Origin: Nostoc sp. KVJ20
GTDB taxonomy: Bacteria > Cyanobacteriota > Cyanobacteriia > Cyanobacteriales > Nostocaceae
Reading direction: 5' to 3'
NCBI RefSeq assembly: GCF_001712795.1
Contig: NZ_KV757639.1
Coordinates: forward strand, 1 to 43,155
DNA: 43,155 bases
The notes below the pieces were generated by a model, which saw nothing but the letters and a program-made list of their open reading frames with translations, did not search any database and had not been told where the DNA came from. How positions within the stretch are numbered: position 1 is the first letter of the stretch; each line of letters begins with the position of its first letter. Below, piece after piece: positions 24,310 to 32,739 of the stretch. The position numbers were made by a program, and so were the translations under genes.

Positions 24310-24501
24310 GCTAATTCAAAATTCAATATAAAAGAATGCAATTACAGCAGGTATTCTGGCTAATGAGTACCTGGCATACATAAATGAAATCAATGAATTA
24401 ATTGTATCTACAGTAGATGACATAAATTATTGCATTTTATCAAGTTACATTTTGATTTTTGGTAAGCTGTAAGCGCTGGTATGAGGAGTCTCGGTTGCCT
24501 T

Positions 24502-25335
24502 ATGCATTGGTTGTTTACGGGACATTTAAGAGTAGATAAAATAACGGTTAAGATTGCACAACTTCCTGCATCTTTACAAGGTACAACGCTAGTGCAGTTG
24601 TCAGATTTTCACTACGATGGTTTGCGGCTATCGGAAGATATGCTTGAAGAAGCGATCGCAGTTACTAACGAAGCTGAACCAGATTTAATTCTATTAACTG
24701 GTGATTACGTAACTGACGACCCCATGCCAATTCACCAACTGGTGCTTCGATTAAAACATTTGCAGAGTCGCTGTGGTATTTACGCCGTACTCGGCAACCA
24801 CGATATCTATTACAGCCACTCCAAAGCAGAAGTTACACAGGCTTTAACTAGCATTGGGGTGCATGTGCTTTGGAATGAAATCGCCTATCCACTAGGAAAA
24901 GAATTACCACTTGTGGGACTAGCTGATTATTGGTCACGGGAATTTTACCCCGCACCAATCATGAATCAACTGGATTCTGTTATACCCCGTATTGTTTTAT
25001 CCCATAACCCAGATACAGCCAAGATATTGCAACAATGGCGCGTAGATTTGCAACTATCTGGTCATACTCACGGTGGTCACATCGTAATTCCGGGCATTGG
25101 CCCCCTAGTACTTTATTACAAAAAGCTACTCAAACAAATTCCTAAAAAATTGCGGCGTTGGGTAACATTTTTTCTGGGAGACTGCTCGAAAGTAGTGCGA
25201 TATTGGGAGTGGGCGCAAGGATTTCACAAGATAGAAGAAAATCAACTATATGTCAATCGTGGTTTAGGAACTTATAAACCAGGACGTTTATTTTGTCCGC
25301 CAGAAGTAACTGTAATTACCTTAATTAGTCATTAA
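24502..25335 (+). CDS. Metallophosphoesterase, YaeI-like, copy 2
   Basis: This is the tandem paralogue of the preceding gene, 277 residues with the start used here. Most of the first 190 residues are identical, including DFHYDGLRLSEDML, LTGDYVTDD, GNHD and GHTHGG (final GGH in place of GGQ). Divergence is concentrated in the C-terminal third, where KKLRRWVTFFLGDCSKVVRY replaces KKVRRRFPFLEVNVSVVSHW. I use the ATG at 24502 because it aligns with the start of copy 1. A frame from 24481 would add seven residues not conserved in copy 1. AAGCTGTAAGCGCT again precedes it (about 24464). A terminator-like hairpin follows. Confidence 0.9.
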   Translation: MHWLFTGHLRVDKITVKIAQLPASLQGTTLVQLSDFHYDGLRLSEDMLEEAIAVTNEAEPDLILLTGDYVTDDPMPIHQLVLRLKHLQSRCGIYAVLGNHDIYYSHSKAEVTQALTSIGVHVLWNEIAYPLGKELPLVGLADYWSREFYPAPIMNQLDSVIPRIVLSHNPDTAKILQQWRVDLQLSGHTHGGHIVIPGIGPLVLYYKKLLKQIPKKLRRWVTFFLGDCSKVVRYWEWAQGFHKIEENQLYVNRGLGTYKPGRLFCPPEVTVITLISH

Positions 25336-25365
25336 CAATTCTGAATTTTTTAATGAACTCAAAGC

Positions 25366-25420
25366 AGAAACCGCCAGAAGCTACGATGGATAGGTATCAG
25401 CAGCTTGGGGCGGTTTCTTG
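25366..25420 (+). terminator. Hairpin after the second phosphoesterase
   Basis: AGAAACCGCC (25366-25375) and GGCGGTTTCT (25409-25418) form a perfect 10-bp stem 30 bp after the stop codon. AGAAGCT and CAGCTT make a partial inner stem. The T-run is short. Confidence 0.6.
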
Positions 25421-25432
25421 AAGATTGGAGAA

Positions 25433-25782
25433 TTCAGAAATAACTAACTCAACTAAGGTGGACAGCATTCGCGATCGCTCTACTCAGAATTGCACATCCT
25501 TACATTTCAACTAGGTAGGCATTTTCTGGCTGTGCGTTCTAAAACCTCCAAAACAACTCATTGAACTCAAGGCAAAAACACATTCAATGGATGCCACAAC
25601 CATAAAGAGCGATCGCAAGAACATTAGAGCAGGAGGCACAGGCTCTAACTTGAAAGTTTTTGTTTAACTTTTAACCTGTTTGTACCTTGCTCTTAATCTA
25701 GCATCGTGTTTGTTTAGCTACAAGACACGTTTACTAAACTTTAACAGCATTAATTTATCGCAATAATTCAAAAATATTGCTT
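25433..25782. other. Intergenic region, no gene seen
   Basis: The stretch carries two HIP1-type sites (about 25471 and 25611) and A/T-rich sequence. I find no protein-like frame, RNA gene or clear repeat pair. It separates two genes that converge here. Confidence 0.5.
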
Positions 25783-25838
25783 AAAAACTGCCCACTTGTT
25801 GCGTATTGGCGTGAATACCAACATTATCAAGTGGGCTG
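25783..25838 (-). terminator. Terminator of the Pro-rich protein gene
   Basis: GCCCACTTG (25790-25798) pairs with CAAGTGGGC (25828-25836), with an inner stem GTATT/AATAC. On the minus strand the stem is followed by AGTTTTTAAG. It lies about 20 bp past the minus-strand stop at 25854. Confidence 0.7.
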
Positions 25839-25853
25839 AAAGTTCAGAAGCCG

Positions 25854-26594
25854 TTATTGAGCAGAACCGCCTCCGCCTGTAGTAGCATCACCTGCGGTAG
25901 AAGAACCGCTATTAGATGCAGGTGGAGTAGTTTTAGAGGTATCACTTGTCGTGTCTGGAGCGACATTCTTGGGAGAAGTATCGCTCTGCGAAGTCGGAGT
26001 GTTATTAGATGGACTCGTGGTCTGGCTCTGTGTCGCATTGGGAGTTGGCTGAGTTACAGAAGGTGCTTTTTCTGCCGCAGGCTGCTGGGGTGGAATGGTA
26101 ATGTTAATATCCGGTTGGCGAGGTGCAGATGGAGGTGTAGCCTGCTGTTGTGGAACAGGAATAGGAACAGGTACTTCTCTAATTGTTTCGATTATCGTCG
26201 TTTGTGGTTGAGGAGATGCACTGGGGGTTGCACTACTATTACTCGGTACAGGAACCACGACTGGTACAGTCTTGTCAACGGCTGCGTTATTCTGCTGGTT
26301 GAAGTACCAAACTCCACCTATAACCAAACCAAGCAGGGAAGTAATGATAATACCCAACACTAAACCACCACTAACATTGTTTTCATCACGCTGGGCTAAA
26401 TCTGCCTGCTGATTGCTACGCTCAGTATTTCTACCTTGTACGTAACCGTTACTGAAAGAGTTTGGATTAACTGTGCTGTTCTTTACGGTTTCAGTGGTTT
26501 GCGTCAAGTCAGTGTGAGTATTACCATTAGCATCAGTGTAAGATTCTTGCTTAAATTCACTGTTTTGGCTTTCGCGTTCATTGGGAATAGGCAT
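25854..26594 (-). CDS. Single-pass membrane protein, Pro/Ser/Thr-rich tail
   Basis: This 246-residue protein does not match a family I can name. Residues 1-75 are polar and Asn/Gln/Thr-rich, without a signal peptide. A single transmembrane helix follows at about 77-97 (GLVLGIIITSLLGLVIGGVW). The rest is low-complexity: PVVVPVPSNSSATPSASPQP, VPVPIPVPQQQATPPSAP, and a Ser/Thr/Asn/Gly tail ending TGGGGSAQ. The likely topology is a cytoplasmic N-terminus and a disordered tail crossing the periplasm, perhaps contacting the wall; this is inferred. I start at the ATG at 26594, with GAGGAG about 13 bases upstream; a GTG at 26609 is possible. Its own terminator follows. Confidence 0.75.
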   Translation of the reverse strand: MPIPNERESQNSEFKQESYTDANGNTHTDLTQTTETVKNSTVNPNSFSNGYVQGRNTERSNQQADLAQRDENNVSGGLVLGIIITSLLGLVIGGVWYFNQQNNAAVDKTVPVVVPVPSNSSATPSASPQPQTTIIETIREVPVPIPVPQQQATPPSAPRQPDINITIPPQQPAAEKAPSVTQPTPNATQSQTTSPSNNTPTSQSDTSPKNVAPDTTSDTSKTTPPASNSGSSTAGDATTGGGGSAQ

Positions 26595-26843
26595 AGCTAT
26601 TGATTTCACTCCTCGATATCATGTTGACAAACTAAAGTTTTGTAAAAACAAGAGGTTTTACTCAATTGAAAAATATATGTTGCTGATAAATGTTGGGTTT
26701 TATTTGCTACGCGACTGTTGGTGATTCTCAGGATAACCTCTGAGATCAGCAAGTGGCTCTATCTGTAGGAAGTTAATACTTAATCAAGAGAAAGAGTGTC
26801 CCAAAGATGGATGTTATTAAGGTGTCACCTGATGGGTAAAACC

Positions 26844-27455
26844 TTATCTCCAACGCCGATTTAGCCTCAGTAAACTTTTTATCCTCTGACAAAATCTTTC
26901 TACCAGAGGTCTAGGCTTTGATACATATCTAGGTGAGCGCGATCTACGTGTACTCCCCGGATTTCTTAACTCTTGTTCTATTTGAGCAGCTTTATTTAAA
27001 TCTGAAGCGGCTCTATATTCGTATCCCAATTGTGAGCAAACTAGTCCACGATATTTATACGCGTCAACGTAGTGAGGATTGAGACGAATTGCGTGGGTAA
27101 AATCTGCGATCGCATCCTCATATCTTCCTTCTGTAGCATTCTCTACTCCTAAAGTATAGAAAGTTTCTGCATCCCAACGATTGACAGATATTTTTGTGGG
27201 ATTTTTAGGCGAAGATGAAGATGGATTTTCAGGAATGGGAGGCTCAGATGGACTTTCAGATTTGAGCTTATTGTAAGCTGCGTTGATTGATTTGATTTTT
27301 TCCTCAGCTTCCTGTTTTTGCTTTTGATCAACAAAGCGATCGGGATGCCAAATTTTCACCAGTTTACGGTAAGTTCGCTTCACCTGTGCTTGAGATGCAC
27401 CGGGTTCCAGCCCCAGAATTTCATAAGCATGATTGATATCGAGGTCATCGCGCAT
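26844..27455 (-). CDS. DnaJ-domain protein with TPR repeats
   Basis: The 203 residues begin with a J domain (about 8-68) carrying HPD at 37-39 and the helices AYEILGLEPGASQAQVKRTY and EEKIKSINAAYNKL. A Ser/Pro-rich linker (about 70-95) leads to two TPR-like units (AETFYTLGVENATEGRYEDA, then AYKYRGLVCSQLGYEYRAAS, about 100-170). The basic C-terminus ends RLNRRWR. There is no Gly/Phe region and no zinc finger, so it is a type III J-protein that would recruit a DnaK to clients bound by the TPR part. Clients are unknown. The gene diverges from tocopherol cyclase with only 29 bp between start codons. Confidence 0.88.
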   Translation of the reverse strand: MRDDLDINHAYEILGLEPGASQAQVKRTYRKLVKIWHPDRFVDQKQKQEAEEKIKSINAAYNKLKSESPSEPPIPENPSSSSPKNPTKISVNRWDAETFYTLGVENATEGRYEDAIADFTHAIRLNPHYVDAYKYRGLVCSQLGYEYRAASDLNKAAQIEQELRNPGSTRRSRSPRYVSKPRPLVERFCQRIKSLLRLNRRWR

Positions 27456-27484
27456 ACTGAAAAAATCGGCAACTATATAGATAT

Positions 27485-28582
27485 ATGTTAACTATTCCCC
27501 TAAATCTCCTTCAATCAACCCAAACGCCTCATTCTGGTTATCACTGGGATGGAAGTAGTCGCCGCTTCTTTGAAGGCTGGTATTACCGCGTCACGTTACC
27601 GGAAATTGGACAAACATTCGCCTTTATGTACTCCATTGAAGACCCCATCGGCGATAAACCCCACAGCGGTGGTGCAGCTCAAATACTAGGGCCAGATGAT
27701 GAGTATCTATGCCGTACTTTTCCTGATGTCAACAAATTTTGGGGTAGTCGGGATGTCCTGGGTTTAGGTCATTGGGGTAAAACCAATTTGCAAGTTTCTC
27801 CCCTATACCTCCTTCCAGCAGAGTTTAAGCATCATGTACAAGAAGGCTATCAAGCTACAGCCACCTTGAACCAGGGAATAATTTGCGATCGCGCTACCAA
27901 TAATTATTGCCGTTGGGAGTATGAAATTCAACCAATATACGGTTGGGGAAATCAAAACAGCATTCAGCAATCAACCGCAGGCTGGCTGTCGTTCTTGCAG
28001 ATTTTTGAACCCGGATGGCAAATTTTGATGGCTCATGGTTTAGCCAGTGGAAAGATTGACTGGAATGGCAAAATCTACGAATTCACCAACGCCCCAGCCT
28101 ACAGCGAGAAAAATTGGGGTGGTGCTTTTCCTCAAAAATGGTTTTGGATAAATTGTAATTTCTTTGAAGGCGAACCCGACTTAGCATTAACTGCTGGCGG
28201 TGGGCGGCGGGGCGTGCTGTGGTGGATGGAATCTGTAGCGATGATTGGACTGCACTATCAAGGCAAGTTTTATGAATTCGTTCCCTGGAATTCAAAAGTA
28301 GAGTGGGAAATTCAGCCTTGGGGTAGATGGCAAATGAAAGCTAGTAACTCTCATTACGAAATTGAATTGACAGGAACCACCAATCTATCTGGTACACCTC
28401 TACGTGCGCCCACAGCAGAAGGTTTAAGATACTGTTGCCGAGATACTATGCAAGGAAAGCTAAATTTAGAGTTACGAGAACTGAATGGAAGAAAATCTCA
28501 AATAATTCTCAAAGCAGAAAGTCTTCTTTGTGGTTTAGAAGTAGGCGGCGGCTCTTGGGATAATTGTTGGCAGTCTGACTAA
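27485..28582 (+). CDS. Tocopherol cyclase family protein
   Basis: This 365-residue protein has the family N-terminus PHSGYHWDGSSRRFFEGWYY, then FAFMYSIEDP, GGAAQILGPDDEYLCRTFPD, HWQI-type GWQILMAHGLASGKIDW and NWGGAFPQKWFWINCNFFE. It matches the cyanobacterial/plant tocopherol cyclases (VTE1; slr1737 in Synechocystis), which close the chromanol ring of tocopherols from phytyl-quinol precursors at thylakoid or envelope membranes. Length fits the bacterial enzymes. No other tocopherol gene (hpt, hppD) is in the window. The start at 27485 is close to the conserved block. A tRNA gene follows at 28616. Confidence 0.9.
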   Translation: MLTIPLNLLQSTQTPHSGYHWDGSSRRFFEGWYYRVTLPEIGQTFAFMYSIEDPIGDKPHSGGAAQILGPDDEYLCRTFPDVNKFWGSRDVLGLGHWGKTNLQVSPLYLLPAEFKHHVQEGYQATATLNQGIICDRATNNYCRWEYEIQPIYGWGNQNSIQQSTAGWLSFLQIFEPGWQILMAHGLASGKIDWNGKIYEFTNAPAYSEKNWGGAFPQKWFWINCNFFEGEPDLALTAGGGRRGVLWWMESVAMIGLHYQGKFYEFVPWNSKVEWEIQPWGRWQMKASNSHYEIELTGTTNLSGTPLRAPTAEGLRYCCRDTMQGKLNLELRELNGRKSQIILKAESLLCGLEVGGGSWDNCWQSD

Positions 28583-28591
28583 AACTACTGC

Positions 28592-28597
28592 TATAAT
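28592..28597 (+). promoter_or_regulatory. Likely -10 element of tRNA-Arg
   Basis: TATAAT lies 18 bases before the first tRNA base. A TTGGCA at 28567-28572, inside the end of the tocopherol cyclase gene, could be the -35, but the spacer of 19 is long. Confidence 0.5.
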
Positions 28598-28615
28598 TAT
28601 ATATGCTTCGCAGTT

Positions 28616-28689
28616 GGGGTTGTAGCTCAGTTGGATAGAGCGGACGCCTCCTAAGCGTCAGGTCGTGCGTTCAAGTCGCACCAGTCCCG
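28616..28689 (+). tRNA. tRNA-Arg (anticodon CCU)
   Basis: A full cloverleaf is visible: acceptor GGGGTTG with CAGTCCC (one G-U and one U-G pair), D arm GCTC-AGTTGGATA-GAGC, anticodon stem GACGC/GCGTC with loop CTCCTAA, and T arm GTGCG-TTCAAGT-CGCAC. The discriminator base is G and no CCA is encoded. The anticodon CCU reads AGG codons. Confidence 0.95.
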
Positions 28690-28884
28690 TTTATTCAGGC
28701 AATTAACATATAACAATTCATCGGAGCACAGCCTTGCTTGTGCACCTGCTATTAGTCTCTATTCTATGCAATCGAGAAGAACTAGATAAAGTGGTTACAA
28801 CCCTTTGATGAATCGTCCGATACAGGTTAGGATAATCCATCAATTAGAGGTAAAACTTTAAGCACGCTTAATCGCGCTGCGACG
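28690..28884. other. Intergenic region after tRNA-Arg
   Basis: No gene is seen. GGAGCACAGCCTTGCTTGTGC (about 28723-28743) contains a small inverted repeat. The hairpin at 28885-28924 follows. Confidence 0.4.
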
Positions 28885-28924
28885 AAAAAATCGACCAAAT
28901 TTATTATATTTGGGCAGATTTTTT
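28885..28924. terminator. Bidirectional terminator-like hairpin
   Basis: AAAAAATC (28885-28892) and CCAAAT (28895-28900) pair with ATTTGG (28908-28913) and GATTTTTT (28917-28924) across a 7-base loop. The A-run and T-run make it usable on either strand. It lies 196 bp after tRNA-Arg and 82 bp before the DUF218 gene. Confidence 0.6.
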
Positions 28925-29005
28925 GGAAGTTTGCTAATCTACTATCAATTGTTTTTTCTTCTAGACAGAGAAAATTTTGGACTGAGTAAATTAAGTTATT
29001 GAGCC

Positions 29006-29575
29006 TTGAATAAGCTACTCTTTACAGGTAAATCTTTTCGTTTTATGGCTTTTGTCCTACCGCTATTCGTGTGGTGGGGATACAAAGAAGTACAAAACCA
29101 ATTTGTACAGCCGCAAGCAGTTATAGTGTTGGGTGGTTCAACGAGACGTTTAGAGAGAGAGAAGTTTACAGCAAAGTTTGTTAGTGAGCATCCAAATATA
29201 CCGATTTGGATTACTGGCGGTAGTCCACCTACATTCACCCAACGAGTGTTTACCAAAGCTGGTATTGATCCCAAACGTTTACACTTGGATTATGAAGCAG
29301 TAGATACAGTTACTAATTTTACTACGTTGGTGGATGATTTGCAAGCTCGTGGCATCAAGAGCGTTTACTTAATTACTTCAGACTTCCACATGCGTCGGGC
29401 TTGTGTCATCGGCGAAATTATTTTGGGTAGTCGGGGTATTTATTTAAAACCAGTGCCAGTTCCTTCAGAAAACCCCCCTGAATCTATCGAAAAATCTATT
29501 CGTGATGGAGCTAGAGCGATAATTTGGTTAGCAACTGGTTACACTGGTGTCGATGCTGCGAAAAAGAAACGGTAA
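29006..29575 (+). CDS. YdcF-like (DUF218) protein
   Basis: This 189-residue protein has one N-terminal hydrophobic segment (about 12-25, FRFMAFVLPLFVWWG), which should anchor it to the membrane. A DUF218 domain follows: QAVIVLGGSTRRLEREKFTA, NIPIWITGGSPP, the acidic/Asn part DYEAVDTVTNFTTLVDDL and SVYLITSDFHMRRACVIGEI. Family members include ElyC and SanA, linked to envelope integrity; the biochemical role is uncertain. The frame starts with TTG at 29006; an ATG at 29045 would cut into the hydrophobic segment, so I keep the longer form. It is not clearly in an operon. Confidence 0.85.
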   Translation: MNKLLFTGKSFRFMAFVLPLFVWWGYKEVQNQFVQPQAVIVLGGSTRRLEREKFTAKFVSEHPNIPIWITGGSPPTFTQRVFTKAGIDPKRLHLDYEAVDTVTNFTTLVDDLQARGIKSVYLITSDFHMRRACVIGEIILGSRGIYLKPVPVPSENPPESIEKSIRDGARAIIWLATGYTGVDAAKKKR

Positions 29576-29920
29576 ATAAATTTGGGATTTTGGAAATGAA
29601 AATTTTCAAATTCAAAAACTTTATCGAGATGAAATAAGACAAACTATTCCAAGTTGGTGGCATTTATGGGAATTTGCATGATCTTGACCTAAGTCAATAC
29701 AGGCAAATTAAGAGAACTAATGCCAATAATCTTGACATCAACTCAGTAAGAACAGACACATCAAAGTATAATTTTTGAAAAACTAGCGCAACACTAACCT
29801 TCAAACAACACAGCAGCCTGGACTGTTCGGAGTAGTCTAGTATAGTTCGGGGAAAAAAACGCCCCAAGTTCTCCCACAATTTGATACCCTAGCTTAAACA
29901 GATTTGAGAAAATTTAAAGC
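29576..29920. other. Intergenic region upstream of guaB3
   Basis: These 345 bp contain no protein-like frame. The last part has a small GGGG/CCCC hairpin (about 29849-29865). The region probably holds the guaB3 promoter, but no convincing -35/-10 pair stands out. Confidence 0.4.
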
Positions 29921-31084
29921 GTGGAAATTCAACTTGGGCGGGGAAAAACAGCTCGCAGAGCTTACGGAATAGATGAAATTGCTCTAGCCCCCGGTAACAG
30001 AACACTAGACCCTAGTTTGGCGGATACTAAGTGGCGTATTGGCAATATTGAGCGAGAAATCCCGATAATTGCCAGTGCAATGGATGGCGTAGTAGATGTT
30101 CGTATGGCTGTACGTTTGTCACAGTTAGGAGCATTAGGTGTCCTCAATTTAGAGGGGATTCAAACTCGCTATGCTGACCCAGAGCCAATATTAGATCGGA
30201 TTGCCTCTGTGGGGAAAGATGATTTTGTTGCCTTAATGCAAGAACTCTATGCCGAACCAATAAAGCCGGAATTAATTGAACAACGTATTCAGGAAATTAA
30301 ACAACAAGGTGGGATTGCGGCGGTAAGTGCAACTCCAGCCGGTGCAAGTAAATACGGTGAGGCGGTGGCAAAAGCTGGGGCAGATTTATTTTTTGTGCAG
30401 GCTACGGTAGTTTCTACTGCACATCTGTCACCAGAGTCTTTGGTACCACTTGATTTAGCAGAATTTTGCCGTTCCATGCCTATCCCAGTGGTGTTGGGAA
30501 ATTGTGTGACTTATGAAGTCACTTTGAATTTGTTGAAAGCTGGAGCAGCTGGAGTACTGGTGGGAATTGGGCCTGGTGCCGCTTGTACGTCCCGTGGCGT
30601 ATTGGGTGTGGGTGTGCCACAAGCGACTGCGATCGCAGATTGTGCAGCAGCACGAGATGATTACTACAAGGAAACCGGCAACTATATCCCCATTATTGCT
30701 GATGGCGGTTTAATCACCGGTGGCGACATTTGCAAATGCATCGCCTGCGGTGCCGATGGTGTGATGATTGGTTCCCCCTTTGCCAGAGCCGAAGAAGCCC
30801 CAGGAAGAGGTTATCATTGGGGTATGGCGACTCCCAGTCCAGTCTTACCCCGTGGCACCCGGATTCGCGTTGCCACAACCGGTAGCTTAGAGCAAATACT
30901 CATTGGCCCAGCCGGACTAGATGATGGCACTCACAATCTTTTAGGAGCCTTAAAGACGAGTATGGGCACTTTGGGAGCTAAAAATATTAAAGAAATGCAA
31001 CAAGTGGAAGTTGTGATTGCGCCTTCCCTATTAACTGAGGGTAAAGTTTACCAAAAAGCTCAACAATTAGGTATGGGGAAATAA
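29921..31084 (+). CDS. guaB3: GuaB3-family IMP dehydrogenase
   Basis: This 387-residue TIM-barrel protein of the IMP dehydrogenase/GMP reductase superfamily lacks the CBS pair of classical GuaB, as is typical of GuaB3. The catalytic-loop Cys is Cys222 in GIGPGAACTSRGVLG, the counterpart of the GPGSICTT loop. Phosphate-binding elements IIADGGLITGGDICKCIACG and GVMIGSPFARAEEAPGRG follow. The N-terminus VEIQLGRGKTARRAYGIDEI is characteristic of the group. GuaB3 enzymes of cyanobacteria have been reported to oxidise IMP to XMP in guanine nucleotide synthesis. The start is GTG at 29921. No other purine gene is adjacent, so it seems to be a single-gene unit. Confidence 0.92.
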   Translation: MEIQLGRGKTARRAYGIDEIALAPGNRTLDPSLADTKWRIGNIEREIPIIASAMDGVVDVRMAVRLSQLGALGVLNLEGIQTRYADPEPILDRIASVGKDDFVALMQELYAEPIKPELIEQRIQEIKQQGGIAAVSATPAGASKYGEAVAKAGADLFFVQATVVSTAHLSPESLVPLDLAEFCRSMPIPVVLGNCVTYEVTLNLLKAGAAGVLVGIGPGAACTSRGVLGVGVPQATAIADCAAARDDYYKETGNYIPIIADGGLITGGDICKCIACGADGVMIGSPFARAEEAPGRGYHWGMATPSPVLPRGTRIRVATTGSLEQILIGPAGLDDGTHNLLGALKTSMGTLGAKNIKEMQQVEVVIAPSLLTEGKVYQKAQQLGMGK

Positions 31085-31166
31085 AGGGAATAGAGAGTAG
31101 GGAGTAGGGAATAGGGAATAGGAGATGGGGAGAAATAGCCCCATACCCAATGCCCACTCCCCACCT
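31085..31166. repeat. GGGAATAGGGAGTAGGGA-type repeat
   Basis: The tract begins three bases after the guaB3 stop codon. A purine-rich part (GGGAATAGAGAGTAGGGAGT and on) is followed by a pyrimidine-rich part (CCCATACCCAATGCCCACTC), which could fold back on it. The same units occur inside the kinase gene at 15690. Confidence 0.55.
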
Positions 31167-31298
31167 TTGCAGGGTAGGTATTTAAGAAAGGTTATAGATA
31201 GTTCACTACTATACTGGTTGTTAAGTTTTTGGGTGGAGGATGAAAAGCGTTTAGCACAACCCGCTGATTTACAATTTGAAGTTGCGGATAGTGGCTGA
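31167..31298 (+). CDS. Possible 43-residue ORF upstream of rpsT
   Basis: From a TTG at 31167 the frame reads MQGRYLRKVIDSSLLYWLLS, then FWVEDEKRLAQPADLQFEVADSG. It has a plausible amphipathic or hydrophobic start and a polar end, unlike the other short frames in the window. The same frame is open back to an ATG at about 31128 through repeat sequence. I do not recognise it; it could be a fragment or chance. Confidence 0.25.
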   Translation: MQGRYLRKVIDSSLLYWLLSFWVEDEKRLAQPADLQFEVADSG

Positions 31299-31432
31299 TA
31301 CTCCATACACTCTTGGTAGCCAGTGTGTTTAAAGAGAATTTTTTTAGGAAATTATAACATTGGCAATTTGGATGCTATATTAGTAAGTCTAGTAGTGTGT
31401 GTACATAATTAATAGTATTTTTGGAATTGACT

Positions 31433-31729
31433 GTGGCGAATACAAAGTCTGCTCTCAAGCGTGCCGAAATCGCAGAACGTAACCGACTGCGTAATAAAGC
31501 TTACAAATCAGCAGTCAAGACGCTGATGAAGAAATACTTTAATGCTGTAGCTGCCTGTACAGCTAATCCTACCCCAGAATTAAAACAAGAAGCACAGGCT
31601 CGCTTATCCGAAGCTTACGGCAAAATCGATAAAGCAATCAAACGGGGTGTCCTTCACCCCAATAATGGGGCAAGGAAAAAGTCAAGATTGGCTCACAAAT
31701 TAAAACCCCTCATACAAACAGCTGAGTAG
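31433..31729 (+). CDS. rpsT: 30S ribosomal protein S20
   Basis: This is a 98-residue primary 16S rRNA-binding protein of the small subunit. The sequence ANTKSALKRAEIAERNRLRN, then KAYKSAVKTLMKKYFNAV, then KAIKRGVLHPNNGARKKSRL is typical of S20 and highly basic. The start is GTG at 31433, giving the usual MANTKSALKR N-terminus; a TTG at 31421 opens the frame but adds non-conserved residues. It is the first gene of the rpsT-tatD-rpoB-rpoC1-rpoC2 order known in cyanobacteria. Confidence 0.96.
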   Translation: MANTKSALKRAEIAERNRLRNKAYKSAVKTLMKKYFNAVAACTANPTPELKQEAQARLSEAYGKIDKAIKRGVLHPNNGARKKSRLAHKLKPLIQTAE

Positions 31730-31941
31730 TCATTGGTCATTTGTCCTTTGTCATTAGTCACAAAACAAAAACAGAAGTCTGAGCGCCGACTGTCAACGAT
31801 AGCGTAGCTTTACCGAGTCCCCTTACCCTTAATGGGAAGCAAGCTATTTGCAGCGTTCCGTCGGTATCGTCTGCCTCCATGCCCAACAGGGTACAAAACT
31901 CCGGAAACAAATGACGAAGGACAAACAACAAAGGACAAAAG

Positions 31942-32739
31942 ATGCAACTGATAGACACACACGTACATCTCAACTTTGATAGTTTCCAGCCGGATTTAGC
32001 AACAGTGCGATCGCGGTGGCAAGAAGCAGGTGTAGTGCGTTTAGTACATTCCTGTGTTCACCCAGAGGAGTTTTCCAGTATTCAATCCATAGCCCAAGAG
32101 TTTCCCGAAATCAGCTTTGCTGTTGGATTACATCCTTTAGATGCTGATAAGTGGAATAGCGAGACAGCCGAGAAAATCAAAACTTTAGCTAGTTCTGACT
32201 CGAATGTAGTGGCCATTGGAGAAATGGGGCTGGATTTTTACAAAGCTGATAACTACGAGCAACAGTACATGGTGTTCGAGTCACAGTTGGCGATCGCATC
32301 TGAACTCAACTTACCAGTGATTATTCACTGCCGCGATGCTGCTGTGGCAACCAGAGAAGTGTTGCAAAAATGGCGAAAACTCAAAGGAGAAAGAGTGCGG
32401 GGTGTCATGCATTGTTGGGGAGGAACACCAGAAGAAACTCAGTGGTTTCTGGATTTGGGCTTTTACATCAGCTTTAGCGGAACGGTAACGTTCAAAAACG
32501 CCAAAGCGATCCAATCCTCAGCTGTGATGGTGAATAGCGATCGCCTACTGATTGAAACAGACTGTCCTTTCCTATCCCCAGTTCCGAAACGGGGTGAGAG
32601 ACGCAACGAACCTGCTTACGTGCTTTATGTAGCCGAGCAAGTAGCTAAACTGCGTCAGGAAACGGTAGAGGCGATCGCCCATCAAACCACCCAAAATGCC
32701 TGTGAATTATTTGGTTTGTCAATATCAGGTGTGCCCTAG
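31942..32739 (+). CDS. tatD: TatD-family metal-dependent hydrolase
   Basis: This 265-residue TIM-barrel deoxyribonuclease-type hydrolase has HVH at residues 7-9, GEMGLDFYKADNYEQQ (metal-ligand Glu), VIIHCRDA, GVMHCWGG and LLIETDCPFLSP (Asp ligand). TatD proteins act as 3'-5' exonucleases or DNases in DNA repair and degradation; the cellular role here is not proven. The ATG at 31942 follows AAAGGACAAAAG. It lies between rpsT and rpoB, a conserved position in cyanobacteria. The 212 bp before it are largely repeats (GTCATTTGTCCTTTGTCATT at about 31736; the inverted form AACAAAGGACAAA at about 31927). Confidence 0.93.
   Translation: MQLIDTHVHLNFDSFQPDLATVRSRWQEAGVVRLVHSCVHPEEFSSIQSIAQEFPEISFAVGLHPLDADKWNSETAEKIKTLASSDSNVVAIGEMGLDFYKADNYEQQYMVFESQLAIASELNLPVIIHCRDAAVATREVLQKWRKLKGERVRGVMHCWGGTPEETQWFLDLGFYISFSGTVTFKNAKAIQSSAVMVNSDRLLIETDCPFLSPVPKRGERRNEPAYVLYVAEQVAKLRQETVEAIAHQTTQNACELFGLSISGVP

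Noticed and set aside
31758..31973. 71-codon minus-strand frame before tatD
   Set aside because: Translation of repeat sequence overlapping the tatD start; Cys/Leu-rich with no motif.
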